A stretch of 64,000 nucleotides of DNA, taken from positions 15,418,001-15,482,000 of the forward strand of contig NC_135365.1 in the NCBI RefSeq assembly GCF_051622035.1. Reading direction: 5' to 3'. This document shows, piece after piece, positions 12,697 through 24,941 of the stretch (position 1 is its first letter; each line of letters starts with the position of its first letter). The position numbers were made by a program, and so were the translations under genes. The notes under the pieces are model-generated. The model saw only the letters and a program-made list of their open reading frames with translations, did no database searches and had not been told where the DNA came from. This DNA is from Arctopsyche grandis. Its lineage: Eukaryota; Arthropoda; Insecta; Trichoptera; Hydropsychidae.

Positions 12697-14455
12697 TTTT
12701 TTTCGATAAGTTTTAATGCGTTTTCGAAAATAATTACTCTATTGAAAAGTTCCCAACCAAAAATACTTACAAACATACAAAGTCTCTTTCAAAATTATAT
12801 ATTAGATTATCTATCAATATGAGGAACGTCAAAATAGAAAATTCCCTAAATAAGTCTTTTGTTTATTTTGATTACGTGCCTGAATAAGATTATTGAATGA
12901 CCTAATGAGATTCAGATTTTTTTCAAATCATTGATCTTATTACTCAGTAAATATGCTATACGTATTTCATTTAATACAATGTTGAATTGAATTCCAAAAA
13001 TAAATTAGAATCAAGTATTATTACATATTAAAATTAGGAGTAATCAATAATTGTAATAAATTAATGATGTAATTGAAACCTGGAACAATTGAGAATATAT
13101 GCATATATAATATAGACATACTACACCGTAGATCTTAGATCTCAGCCTAGTTTATACTAAGATATTAACTTTAAATTTTAAAAGCAATTTTGACGAGCGG
13201 ATATATGTACGTATGTACATACACATGTACATATGTACATTTGTATCTTCTAATGTAAAGGTAATATACTTTATATTGAGATACAATTGAAATTAGCACA
13301 TTTATACGATGGAAAAAAATGGTATGCTAAGCATATAATCCTATTATATTGTGTAATAAGTATATTGAGGCAATAAACAAATCAAAAATCGTGATAGAAA
13401 GAAATGTAAATAAAAGAAACTGAGTGATAATGTAAATTTTAAGATTTATTCCGGAATGGACTTATCTTTGATGTGAAATTTGAACTATTCTGAAAGCTAT
13501 TTAGTTTTAAAACAGGATTATTGGACAATGTAAAGATAAATACATATGCTGGATAATGATCGACTTAAATGTTACAAATTTAAATTAAGTTAATAGAAAA
13601 ACGCAATCTTTAGTAAATTTATTTATTACAATTATGGTATTTTATTTTCATAAATTCGGATTCTTATTTCTTTTTAAATAAAAATAATTAGATTTAAATC
13701 GGCAACATAACGTTTGATGACGGTACAAATTAAATTGTTTGAAATTATACAGTAATGTTTTGTGTCCTTGAAGGCGAAGAGATAAGTTTCACGATTACTT
13801 AATTGCTATTTACGTTCTGCCTACAAATGAATAATCAAAAAGATGTATGTATATACATATATTTATGGAGCTTTTACAGACGACGACCGTCGACAGGGTT
13901 TTACAGCCTCCCGTGAAAATATTTGCAAAGTCACTCGCATAAAATGTCAACAGAACGATATTCGGTAGGTGCCAGCTGTCAGTCGCTGCAACGCACAGTT
14001 TGTTTTGGGATTTAAACTGTGGCGCGCGTTCGCGGCCTTTTGCTGTCTTATCGTGATCATATATTCATCAGATCATCAGATTTGACATTTCTATGTTTGC
14101 ACTGAAAACGTGACGATAGTAAAAGGGAGTCGTGGCAAAGCACAAGATGTGACTAAATAGCCTAAATTGTATACTGGGTCAAGACTGCTGAAAATCTTGA
14201 AAAATCTAATTTTATCACCAGTAAAATTAAATACCTAGACCTAATTTGCGATTTGACATATGAACAAATTAAATGCATGCATTGAATTTAATCCTAAATA
14301 TGTAGTTTCAAAATGATTAAATTTGTCGATTTATTTTGAATGAGATTTTTCATTTGTATGTACATTTACAATTTTTACCATGATTTCATTACTATTATAT
14401 ATAAATTTATAATATTGTTATAAATTTGAAATTAAACACAAATAATGGTGACAAA
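12697..14455. other. Intergenic, no gene seen
   Basis: AT-rich DNA with a short family B tail at 12765-12800, a TACATATG-rich microsatellite near 13200-13250 and a more GC-rich patch at 13870-14060. No convincing ORF or exon. Confidence 0.5.
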
Positions 14456-14548
14456 TGAGGTTGTGTGGCCAATTTGGTAGGAAACGTTTCAACAATGAAA
14501 TCAGATAAATTGGCAAACTCTGATAGGAAACGATTGACCTGCAGTGAC
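14456..14548 (-). repeat. SINE body fragment
   Basis: Matches the body of the 37274-37720 SINE in the same orientation: GGCCAATTTGGTAGG, GTTTCAACAATGAAATCAG and CTGATAGGAAACGATTGACC. Head and tail are missing. Confidence 0.75.
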
Positions 14549-14575
14549 ATATGTATGTACATATGTACATATATC

Positions 14576-14800
14576 CAGAGCCGCCGAGAGAAATCCCGGG
14601 CCCTGGGAAAAATTTATTTCGTGCCTTATGACAAACTAAAAAAAAAGATTTTATACTTATATTTTTAATATGTGAAAAATATTGGTTGCTGTTTTTTTAA
14701 ATAATTGAATAAGCAAATATGATATAATAGGTACGATTTCCGACACGGGGCCCCTCGAGTAGTCCAGTCTCTGAAGCTTTACCCCCTTTCATCGGCCCTG
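14576..14800. mobile_element. Probable non-autonomous hAT-like element
   Basis: The left end CAGAGCCGCCGAGAGAAATC and the right end (inverse complement CAGGGCCGATGAAAGG) form imperfect terminal inverted repeats of the CAGNGCCG type common in hAT derivatives. No clear 8-bp duplication, and no coding sequence inside. Confidence 0.5.
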
Positions 14801-14892
14801 TATGGGTGACTGTCACCGCACCGACAGTCAAAAAATCAAAAATGTTCGTTTACCATCCATACATATGAAAAACGGTTAGTATATGTATATAT

Positions 14893-15062
14893 CAGTGGCG
14901 TGCGGTAAAACTCTCTCTCCCCCCGTCGTACATCCTCACTTAATTTGCGCGAGCATGATACAACAGGAACAAGAGGAACAGGCTTTTTCTCCCATATCCT
15001 GCGCGCGCACATTAAACAAGGCCGTATGACAAAAAGAGAGATAATTTCACCGCATGACACTG
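14893..15062. mobile_element. 170-bp hAT-type MITE
   Basis: Terminal inverted repeats: left CAGTGGCGTGCGGTAAAACT, right inverse complement CAGTGTCATGCGGTGAAATT. Flanked by GTATATAT (14885-14892) and ATATATAT (15063-15070), an 8-bp duplication with one difference, although low-complexity DNA makes this weaker. CAGTGGCG ends and an 8-bp duplication indicate hAT. Confidence 0.75.
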
Positions 15063-15214
15063 ATATATATTATATATACATAGTACCGTTTACCATGCAC
15101 CGTTTTTTTTTGATCTTTTGATTTTCGATCTTTGCCTTCTGATATTTGCTTTTTCGATCTTTTGACTTTCGGTGCCGTGAGGTAGACCCGCCTGTATATA
15201 TCCAAGGTCTTGTC

Positions 15215-15297
15215 AACAACACTAGATCAGGGCTCGAACTAGTGACCCCTCAGCTGCTAAAATTTAACGGGAACCACTGAGCTATACTGCTTGTTTA
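15215..15297 (-). repeat. tRNA-like SINE head
   Basis: Read on the minus strand it has an A-box-like TATAGCTCAGTGGTTCCCGT and a B-box-like AGTTCGAGCCC, so it resembles a tRNA 5' region. It does not fold into a normal tRNA with a paired acceptor stem, so I call it a SINE head and not a tRNA gene. Confidence 0.6.
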
Positions 15298-17462
15298 TGT
15301 ATTATATGTATAAACATGTAATATGTTTATTACATATATGTAATATTATATATATATGTAGATAGATTTATACATTTTTAGTATGGCTTTTGGAAATAAG
15401 AACCACCATGGTACTGCATCCATTTTTCAATCACAATCGGACGGATATTTCACCAATAAAGAGCGGTATTATTATTGTATTACAGAAGACATAACAGCCT
15501 TTCTTTAACATCATTTAAAATTGTTATTAAATTATCTTGCCGATTTCGCGAATTTTTTCAACCTGCTCTAATTTTAACGTCAAAGGCACATTGACAACAT
15601 TGTATGGTCCATTATTTAAAAGTCAATGAAAAAGGACCATAAACTTTATTTCATTTCATAATTTTTACGCTTTTTAAGCTATTGAACCAATCTTGAATGG
15701 AACAACGTTTCTTAAACTTCAAATGGTGTTGATTTCGCGACCCAATACAATATGAACTAATTGTACAAACACAGTTCCTTTTTATTTACATACCTCTACT
15801 TACTTTCACTTACGATTACTATTATTTTATTATGCGAAATACAGCACTGGCAACAAGATGAGATACTATAATGAAATTCAACCTTATTACAAATCGTATT
15901 AAAACTTAAAAATTGAATTTGATTTTCAAAAAGTTGAATTTCATTTTCAAAAGGTTGAATTAGAAGTGTAAAAACTGTATAAGCCCGGATAAGTATTATA
16001 AAAACAACTGTAAAACTAACTATAAAAATAACTGGAAAACTGTATCATAATAGGTTTTGGATAAGTTTTGAGAGATCATCAAATCATGGTGTTATATTAG
16101 GCAGGTTGCAGTATGTTTCGAAATATGATTTTATTAAATTTATTTAAATATGATTATAAATTCAAGCTTAAAACCCCAACTCATATAGCTCACTTCACGT
16201 TCAGTGCTTGGTTTACTATGATTGGCTTTTAGTTTTAAAAGTTTGACCAGAATACACACAACGACTCGGTGCTTTTGCTAATACTGTAGCGAAGTGCCCC
16301 TTCACTTTGTATTCCAATGAATTGCTCTTCTAGGTAATTAATATTGAAAAAATCTTCATGCAAGTCATTTACATCAAGTAGCAAGTGCTTCTTGCTGTTG
16401 GATTCGATACACCTTGCAATGTTTCGATTAAATTATCTCGATCAGTGGCAGCTGTCATAAAAGCAACAAACAGATTCATGCACACATTTCGACTGTCAAA
16501 CCGTTAATTACCGCGACAAGTTACCGCGGACTTTACCTGTTTACTAGTTGATCCGCTTGCGTGACACATTTGCGGGTCAAGTGTAAACGGTCAAGTTTAA
16601 AAAAACGATAGGTTGGTGCACGTGATTCGGCACCGTGCCAATCTCGAATCGGATCATACTCATACTAAACGAGCTCGAGCTCTGAAAATTTGAATATCGA
16701 TGAAATTCCCGCGTGACTCGAATCCGCCATTGCGCGCGCGACTATTGCATTATTTTCACCGGACGATTGCGAAAAATCCCCGTCGAATAAGACACGACTA
16801 TTTCGTTATCGTTTGGAAATTAATCCCGCGTATAAACAGAGCGTGTGTTTCTCCCGACATATTTCAAATACTTTTTACTTTATGCGTTATTTTTCTCTCT
16901 CCATCCTGACGTAATTTATGTGTGCTCAGCTATGTACGTCAAAGACAGTGTGTGTTTTCATCGCCGAGTAGACATTGACGGTATTAGCCGGCATAAACTG
17001 GTTAAATTGTATCTCAAAATTTAACTTACAATTTTAACAAGATCTGAGTATACACATACATACATACACACCTACAAAATTTGTATGAAAGACTGAGCCT
17101 GTGAACTGAAAAGAGAACAACAGTAAATATTATATTTTCGTTGAAAAGTAATATTCACTATTGAACTTTCTAAAATGCAAATATGCACCATTTTTGGGGT
17201 GACACCAAATTTTTCAAATTGAAAAACGCTTATTCGACATATTCATTGTATGACGGCCCTCGAGTGGCTACACGCCTCATTGAAATTTCTGTATATATAG
17301 AGCTTTCTGTATTGATACAGCTACTGCGAAATGTATATATATATATCGGATTTCAGACATGGCGTATGTAAACAACTAAAATAACGGTGCAAAATTATGT
17401 TAATAACGTCCGAAATTGTAATTTTTTTTTTGAGAATTTGTGTTAAATATGAGCCCCATTTT
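15298..17462. other. Intergenic, no gene seen
   Basis: Contains three diverged 21-bp units (TTGAATTTGATTTTCAAAAG type) at about 15915-15967 and a less AT-rich, CpG-bearing tract at 16430-16990 that could be a promoter or enhancer. The short ORFs there have no family resemblance. Confidence 0.45.
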
Positions 17463-17512
17463 AATAATAATACATTCAGGTCTCCTTTAGGAGACCTGAA
17501 TGTATTATTATT
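17463..17512. repeat. Perfect 24-bp inverted repeat with 2-base loop
   Basis: The left arm 17463-17486 (ending CATTCAGGTCTCCT) is the exact inverse complement of the right arm 17489-17512. With a TT spacer this is a near-perfect 50-bp palindrome. Confidence 0.95.
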
Positions 17513-18738
17513 CATCAGTATTGAATCATTATCTTACTTCACTGAGAGGTTTATGAATGGCTTTAGTAGGAAAGGCCTTATTTAAAACATATGTACATAC
17601 ATACGTATGTAGAAATAATTGACGATGGTTGTGAGAAAGTTTTCCGAGTGAATTTAATTAAATTCTTCAATATATCGATAGAAAAACTATTATAAGTAGA
17701 CATATAGATTTTTTTTGTGAGCATGGTCATTGAAATGGACTATTATATTAATAAAAAAAATTGTAACTTGTTAAGATGTATGTATTTAACACTAAACTGG
17801 TGCTATTTTTATTTGATTAAACTTTTTTATAGTATAAAAATAATTATTGTAATGTGTACTTATTTATACTTTTGCGATTTGCATATGCTTATTGCGTGAT
17901 CGATAAAATAAAATATCTTCTCAGAATAAGGGCTACCTTAATAAATTGCTTTTATGATGAACCGAAGCCACTTTTATGGCTTGCAAGATATTATTACATT
18001 AATAATTAAAACTTGTAAATTTAAAATGAAAATACTGCAGGCATTAAATTGTGTATTATTTATTTTTCGGTAAATTTTAATACACCCAAAGAAGTTTAAG
18101 ATACGAATAAAAATAAATAAAGCAATTTCTTATCTTTTATAGATTAACATACAATTAATTACGTACTATTGCGAAATATGCGGCAAAGGCATTCAGTGCA
18201 ATAAAATACGTGCATGAATGTAAATTTTTCAACAAAGCGATATCTCAAATCGTAAAAACACAATAGTTGCACTATTGATATTGTTGAAAAATAAATATGA
18301 TCGAAAATAAATAAAAAATGAAAATCATGCATTGACATTACTCGTTTCATAAATTTTCGTATTTCATATCAATTAACATACGGAACATTTTCATGCTTCA
18401 CGACTAATTTTCTTATGCAGATATTTTATTAATGGCAGAAAAGGGGATTTTCGCAGCGAAAAAGACGACGTGCAAACTTGAGAGCGATGTGTACGTTTTC
18501 GTATTTTAAAAATCAATGTTTTCACCAAGGCAAGTTATTTGATAACGTGCTGAGAAAGTAAATATAATGCTACGTTTTATTTCGTACACATTCATGTAAC
18601 GTAACACAAGGATGTTTAGTTATGTAAACAGTGTAACATTGTGTTTATTAAATACATATGTACATACATACATATGTACATATGCGAGATTTTTCTAGCA
18701 AATTGTATTATATATTATAATGTAGAAAAATATAATAT

Positions 18739-19320
18739 TTACATAAATTTTGTATCAATCGAACGAACTCTTAATGGGAGTGATTTTTGATGTTTAGTCG
18801 TTTTTGATGTCAAATTTTGAGTTCTTTTAGCGAGGTCTTCTCTAAACGAAAATATGTTTTGCCATTTGGGTTTTGTTGAATTCATTTGTTTATTTATTGA
18901 TTTGTTTGCGTTTGCATTTTTTTTCCTTTCAGAAGAAACGAAACATTTCAATGATTCTTCCTTTTCCGAGTCGACTTTCTTCGTGTGATTTCTCTTATTT
19001 TCTGTTTTCAGTAAATCATTATTTTCAGCTGTTACCAAAGTAGGTGCAATTTGTAAGAGAAAGTCTGATTTTTCTTTATTTTTTTCCAATATTATGCGAC
19101 AAGCTCGTCTGCAATACTCAACCAACACATAATTGAAAACATGGTATGCTTCGTCCAAATCACTTTCAGAGGAAATTATAGAAAGGTTTTGCTCAGAAAT
19201 TCGTAGATTATTTGCTACATTTTCGAAAAAATTTAAATGTGACTTCGATATGTTTTCGCTGTTCGTATTTGAATTGAAAAGTGAACTGATGATGTTTTTT
19301 TCCATCTTATTCAACTGCAT
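18739..19320 (-). CDS. Orphan 193-codon ORF, hypothetical protein
   Basis: The longest open frame in the 18-kb gene-poor stretch, running from the Met at 19320 to a stop at 18739. The predicted protein is hydrophilic, rich in Ser, Asn and Lys, with no signal peptide or membrane helix. An N-terminal half with a possible amphipathic helix (EAYHVFNYVLVEYCRRACRI) is followed by a basic, low-complexity C-terminal half ending RSIDTKFM. A possible splice acceptor (TTGAAATTGTAG) lies directly before the Met, so there may be an upstream exon. I do not recognise a family. The helix pattern vaguely recalls small chromatin or kinetochore proteins, which is not evidence. An unspliced 193-codon frame is unlikely, though not impossible, by chance in DNA this AT-rich. 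Confidence 0.45.
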   Translation of the reverse strand: MQLNKMEKNIISSLFNSNTNSENISKSHLNFFENVANNLRISEQNLSIISSESDLDEAYHVFNYVLVEYCRRACRIILEKNKEKSDFLLQIAPTLVTAENNDLLKTENKRNHTKKVDSEKEESLKCFVSSERKKNANANKSINKQMNSTKPKWQNIFSFREDLAKRTQNLTSKTTKHQKSLPLRVRSIDTKFM

Positions 19321-19654
19321 ACTACAATTTCAAATCAGTGTAAATAGTATTATATTACACATATAATATAAAGTTCATTACATATTTTTAATTAAAAACT
19401 TACATATGTAAATGAGTTTGTACACAAAAAGTTATGAAATTTTGAAAATAATTGAACGAATAAAAAAAACAAAATATAAAAAGTTTATTTTAAAATTTGT
19501 AATGTAAGTATGAAGAGAATTATAATTTGTTTATAAATATTATATACTATGCATGTTTGATATTATAAAAATCATAAAACATTGAGTAAATATAATATTT
19601 TATTTATAAGTCTCATTTTAACGCTTTTTTATTTCATTTAACATGAGGAATGTA

Positions 19655-20015
19655 CAGCATCATCATATACAGCCGCTCACCATCCACTGCTGGATGAAGG
19701 CTTCTCCAACACGTTTCCACTCGTCTCTATTTTGCGCAACTCTCATCCATCTCACCCTACACATTTTCCTAATTTCATCTACCCATCTTCCCTCCGGTCT
19801 TCCTTTTACCCTTTTGCATTCTCTCGGGTACCATTTTAGTACTTTATTTGTCCATTCTTTTAGCTACATGGCCCTCCCATTGCTATTTCAATCTCTTCAC
19901 TCTATCCATTATATCCACTACTCTTGTCATACTTCTCACCTACGTATTCCCTTTCCTGTATTTCCTAGTTATGCCAAGCATACTGCGTTCCTTACTTCTT
20001 TGAGTGAATGTACAT
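19655..20015 (-). mobile_element. RTE-type LINE fragment, end of reverse transcriptase ORF
   Basis: On the minus strand the sequence decodes in pieces to the C-terminal tail typical of insect endonuclease-reverse transcriptase proteins: an ERSMLGITRK-like segment, then KGRPEGRW, and a final WMRVAQNRDEWKRVGEAFIQ. Several frame changes and stops interrupt it, so it is a dead fragment. The 126-codon ORF on the plus strand here is antisense to it. Confidence 0.85.
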
Positions 20016-20932
20016 ATGTATAATTAGAAATTGACACATCCTATCTAGAAACGATATTGTGATTTGTATGGATATTTCAAATTGACCGGTTTTTTCCGTA
20101 GTCGATAAATATCGCTGTTGTAAAAATAGACTTCTTTGTTTGTGCCTGAAGATGGCAATCATATCACCTACAGTGAATAATGAACATGATCAAAAGAATG
20201 AATGGAAGTTCGAAATAATCTCAAGACAATGGTACATTTTTAGCATACGTCCAAATTTATCAAATTTATGTAAGTGTTTTCCGACCATATCGCTAATGCA
20301 TCGTCTCGAAGCTGTTGATCTTTGAATTATTGAACATCCGCGTAAAAATAGACATGTAAAAACAGATTGTTTTTTAATTAGTCCGATCAGCTTACTGACA
20401 ATTGGATTTGTGCAGGAAAATGTCTTTCGTTTTCTGTCCTCGTATATAATGAGGGAACGGCACGTCCTTTGGTAATGAGCTTTCAGCGCTTTTCCCCGCG
20501 GGACCACAAAAACAAATGGTCCTCAATCTGTTTGCGAATATTCTCTCCCGCGGCGATCGTTACGGCGACGCGGAAAAATTGTCGTTTCGCATAAAGAGAA
20601 TTGCAAATAGATTACGAATACCCGAGGACAATATTTGAGAATCGGTCGCTCTATAGTGAAACTTTCAGCTTAGAAATAAGCCTGGCAATATTGCTCGTAT
20701 AGTGATGCCTGCTGTTTTATTAGGGGCTTTACTGACATCTTGTTAAATATTGGTTTTCCAATATTACGTACAGTGACGATCTATAGGGAGTGTGTTCTAA
20801 ATCCATTTCCACGTATTGACACGGAAAATAAGAAAATGCTTTAGATGTTGAGTTGAATACATATGTACATGCATCACATTTAATTTATCTTTACTGCAGT
20901 AACCATAAAATAATATTCAAAATAATTTTTAA
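20016..20932. other. Intergenic, no gene seen
   Basis: Two overlapping ORFs (20140-20325 plus, 20190-20507 minus) lack family resemblance. A CpG-containing patch at about 20455-20660 is the only compositional feature and could be regulatory. Confidence 0.4.
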
Positions 20933-21392
20933 CTAGCTGAACCAGGCATGCGTCGCAATACCATAGTAACGCATGCAATTGCTGTTCCCGGTTTTCCCGT
21001 TCTCAATCTCGTTTCTCGATGTGTTTCGATAAGTGAATGTTTCAGTTTAAAATTAATACTTAATAATCAAATTAAATTATAGTAATGATAATTTGTCGGA
21101 AAAACGCAGACACATTTGAAATTATTTAATTGTTTGTTTATTTTACCCTAACAACGCAGATTGTGACGCGAACACATTTGAAATTATTGCGTTGCAATGC
21201 CACTCATTCCTTTTTTCCCGTTCTTGTTCCCGTTTTTGGCTGATTTTTTTCTCAGAAACCATCGCGGGCATACACACAATAACTCCTGTAAATTTCATCG
21301 CAATCGGTTGAATGGTATAGGAACGCATACGTGAGAGACAAACAGACAAACATTGATTTTTATATACATATGTACATATATACATAGATAGA
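20933..21392 (+). repeat. Repeat family C copy 1
   Basis: Begins TAGCTGAACCAGGCATGCGT and ends with ATCGCAATCGGTTGAATGG, AGACAAACAGACAAACATTG and ATTTTTATATACAT. Shares start, middle (AACACATTTGAAATTATTGC) and end with copies at 28743 and 50367. Head-and-tail repeats of this style are widespread in insect genomes. I cannot assign the class. Confidence 0.75.
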
Positions 21393-21394
21393 TT

Positions 21395-21775
21395 TATACG
21401 AGAAAGGCCTTACAGGAAACCCAATGCGCCTTCCTGACCAGAAACATTATACATTTGATACTAGTATTATACAAAGTTAATACAAACATCTACATACATA
21501 TGTTTGGTGAAATTTATAAATTTGCAGCATTTTATACAATTCAGCGAAATTCAAGATTGCTGAAAACTTGAGATTTGCGAGAAAATGGGTAAGGTTGCCA
21601 ATGTGTTGGAACCGTTTCAATGCAAATCAGATAAATTTGTAAACTTTGGTATGAAACGATCGGACCTAGAGTCAAAAATCTAAGTTCTGGCCAACATAAA
21701 CCAGTGCGATTTGAACCCGTGACCACTTTGTTCAAAGCATCATATGCTAACCACTAGTATATTCTGCTGGTTAAA
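21395..21775 (-). repeat. tRNA-headed SINE copy
   Basis: On the minus strand it runs from a tRNA-like head (CTAGTGGTTAGCATATGATG, then CGGGTTCAAATCGC) through the shared body (ATCGTTTCATACCAAAG, TGAAACGGTTCCAACACATT) to the 3' hairpin (TCAGGAAGGCGCATTGGGTT, AGGCCTTTCTC). It abuts the tail of repeat family C. Confidence 0.8.
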
Positions 21776-22189
21776 TAAAAATTATAATAAAATTTTGTGA
21801 TTTTTCTATCTGTAGGTAAAATCATCAAAAATCGAAATAATGGATATATGTTTGAAAAATCATTGTCATTCTGAATGCACATTCAACTATTTGACTTTGT
21901 CAAATTTAGATTGTATCTAATTAAATGTCTGATGAAGATATTATCAAACATTATCGTGAACATCTTTACATGATATGTACGTATGTATATTCGCGTGATA
22001 TATTTACGCAATTACAATAAATTGTCATGTAAACATTTTAATCGCATAATAATGATCTTATTTATAATAGATCCTTATTTATTCTTATTAACCTTTTCAG
22101 TGACGACAATTTACACTTTTATGTGCATGGAATATTTTCTTATATATGTATGATATGTTTGCGACGATTTGAATAAGTTTATTTGTACA
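21776..22189. other. Intergenic, no gene seen
   Basis: AT-rich sequence without an ORF or a repeat that I can match elsewhere in the window. Confidence 0.4.
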
Positions 22190-23616
22190 AAATTATTATA
22201 TTAGATTTGTTTTGTATAAACATACATCATATAAATAATATCGGTATTCTGTGTGTCTGTGTAAGATAACGCTTGCCGTACGATAGTCGTTTCGATTCGT
22301 CATACATATGTACGTCACAGCTAAAATACTGCTAACAAACCGTACGAATATAATAACAAAAGAAAAAAAATTATATATATACTGTTTGCTGCCAATGTTA
22401 CCTCTAGGCCAGCGGATCCCAACCCGTGGTACGCGTACCACTCGGTGGTGCGCGGTTAAGGGCGAAATCACACAGCGCGGGATGTGGGACGTGGTTTTTT
22501 TTATGGCGCCATGAACGCCATATTTTAAAAATATGGCGTTCATGGTACCAAACCTGGTGCCGTCTTTTCAAAACGAAACATTTGAGCTGTTTCTTTGAAA
22601 TTGTATAGTAGTGTTTATCCTTACTTGACAATCTTTATCAATCGAGGAAAAACAGAACTTGATTGAAATTTAAAGTGATAGCATTTTAGAATTAAAAAAA
22701 TAAGGTAATTCTCTTTTGGCTAGATATTATAATATCTATATCTGTGAAGAATATGAACAGCTTGCTGACAAAGCGCTTAAATTTCTGTTACCGTTTACTA
22801 GCACTGCACTGGTTGAGAGAGCTATCTCCTCATATAATTTTTATAAAAGACAAATATGGAAATATATTAAATGCAGCTCCAGACTTAAGGGTATATCTCG
22901 CACCATTTGAATTTATTTTGAATCTCATTGAATTTATTTTGTAAGGAGATTTACTTACGAAAGGAAAATACATATCTTATATGTACTTTGTTAACTTTTG
23001 CTTTTATTAAAACCATTTATCAGTAATAGAAGTATGACGAAATAATAGATGAAACTTAAATAATTATTTAACTTTGAGCATTTTATAATTGAAACTCTGC
23101 AAATAACTTTTGTTCCACAAAATTTCAAGCAAAACAGATCCATAGCGTCTACGCTGTCTTCAAATTCATTACCATGCAAATACTATATATGTAATTACAC
23201 TTGCAATAACTAATTTCATGAAATACAATCATTTTTATATGGTGGTACAATTTAGCGTAATGTACTACCAAGTGGTACGCGAGTCAAAAGAGGTTGGGAA
23301 TCACTCCTCTCGGCTAATAGACGGCACTAAGTCTCTGAGCATTTAGCGCCATCTATTGAAAATTGATTTAATTAATTAATTTTTCTACTTGTGTTTTATA
23401 TTGTTTATATGTAAGTAGGTAGGTAGCTTCTACCATTATTTTCATATTAAACAATTAAATGTTAATATTAAATTAAATATATTTAAAAGGTATTTGAATA
23501 AAATACGACCGCATGCGGATCAAACACAGCACCGACACATTTCTTTAATTTTTTTTTATTTAATAACCTAATATGCCATAACCCATGCGATGATATTTCA
23601 TCGGGAACAACACTAG
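22190..23616 (-). repeat. Repeat family A copy, split by a hAT element
   Basis: The two flanks 22190-22408 and 23306-23616 together match the left arm of the 4727-5235 copy in the opposite orientation. Shared words include AATAGATGGCGCTAAAT, GCAAACAGTATATATA, CGAAACGACTATCGTACG and ATGCGATGATATTTCATC. The interruption is the hAT element at 22409-23305. Confidence 0.75.
22409..23305 (+). mobile_element. hAT transposon remnant, ZBED5/SCAND3-like transposase
   Basis: An 897-bp element with imperfect terminal inverted repeats (CCAGCGGATCCCAACC, and right-end inverse complement AGTGATTCCCAACC). It is flanked by CCTCTAGG and CCTCTCGG, an 8-bp duplication with one difference. Inside, at about 22740-22940, two overlapping frames give the conserved C-terminal dimerisation region of ZBED5-like hAT transposases: EEYEQLADKALKFLLPFTST in one frame, then DKYGNILNAAPDLRVYLAPF in another, so a frame change separates them. 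The N-terminal BED finger and catalytic core are missing. A perfect 18-bp inverted repeat with a one-base spacer lies at 22509-22545. Confidence 0.88.
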
Positions 23617-24596
23617 TTTGTTTATAATATGGATCAATTGACAAATGTAATCATATTATTTCATTTAGTAGGAAAGAGACGTAGAACATTTTGTTTGCAC
23701 ATTGCAGACTCTATTCGTTTAAAGGCCGAACATAAAATTTCATCAGTGTTATTTGTCTCGTCCGTATATTTGTTCCACCGACAGTATATTATATGTAATA
23801 TATCATTCAGTTTCTTCAATATAAATTATGTATGTATTTACAAATAGAATGAAATTTTTTCATAGTCGCATATAAAAATTAATTTATTATTCATTGAAAA
23901 ATGGTGGAAAAAATCTTTCATTCCTTATTGCCTTGTTTTGAAATTTCCCAACGGCATACTGATACAAATATTTTCATAACCCTTCCGCTTCTTCCTTACA
24001 AACACCTTTATATTACTTCCCCGTCACGTATTATATCGATGTATCGATTTTATAACTTGTTGCTAAAGTTTTGATGTTTACCTCGGTAAATAATTGTTAA
24101 CAGTCATAGTAGATCGCACTTCAAGATAATTAATCAACCTCTAATTTATGAAAATACGTGTTGATAAACAACTCGCAATGAAAATTATGAATCTTTCAAT
24201 TTATTTGCCACATCGAAATGCGATAGCTTAGTATTTATAAATTCACACATAAATAATATATCATAGATCCAATACAAAATGCATCGCCTTTATCTTGATG
24301 TATAAATATTACATACATACCATATGTAGATTCGCATTGATATGAATCAATTCCATTTATATACATATAATTTTTATATACATAGATAGTTCCATACATC
24401 ATTAAAAGCCCAGAGTATTGCGCCACCACCACATCCCCACTTCTCCCAGAGAGACTACAGCTAAATTTAATAACGTTCTGGAGATGAAACGTTACACTTT
24501 TGGATTTCGCGAAGTATATGTAGTTTATCTTTTTGAATGGTCTAGTGAGGATGAATAAATAATATATACAGATGAAAAATAATAGTGATACATAAA
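23617..24596. other. Intergenic, no gene seen
   Basis: AT-rich. The ORFs at 23629-23847 (+) and 24235-24630 (-) show no family features, and the second runs partly into a LINE fragment. Confidence 0.4.
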
Positions 24597-24840
24597 TATT
24601 CATACATCTTCGTCTTCCTCGTTTGCTCAATGCTGTGAGTCGTGGTCATCGATGTCTGGAATTTGATGGACGATCCACCTCCACTTCTCCCGGTTCTGTG
24701 CCAAGTTAAAGGCAGTGTTAAGGAACTTGGTCAGACCATCTCTTGGGAGACCGTCCTCTCGCTCGCCTTCCCTCCAGCGTTCCGGTGACTACCAGACTCT
24801 TCACATTCTTCCTGGCCATATAGGAAAGTAGGAAAGAACT
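24597..24840 (-). mobile_element. Second LINE fragment, 3' end of reverse transcriptase ORF
   Basis: The minus strand decodes to a tail of the type GRPRDGLTKFLNTAFNLAQN, then REKWRWIVHQIPDIDDHDSQ and a stop, preceded by MARKNVKSLVVT. This is the usual end of insect RTE/jockey-like polyproteins and differs from the copy at 19655. Only about 80 codons remain, with breaks. Confidence 0.8.
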
Positions 24841-24941
24841 ATTTTCCTACACGTTGTTTACACTACAGTCTTTGTGAGACTCCCAGCTCTTTGAGGATGT
24901 TCATCTATTCTTACTTTCCATACATAGAGTGGTATCGATGC

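Noticed and set aside
15215-15297. Possible tRNA gene on the minus strand
   Set aside because: A- and B-box-like words are present but no acceptor stem pairs, and it resembles the heads of the SINEs in the window.
19643-20023. 126-codon plus-strand ORF rich in His, Ser and Leu
   Set aside because: Antisense to an RTE-type LINE fragment, which explains both its composition and its length.
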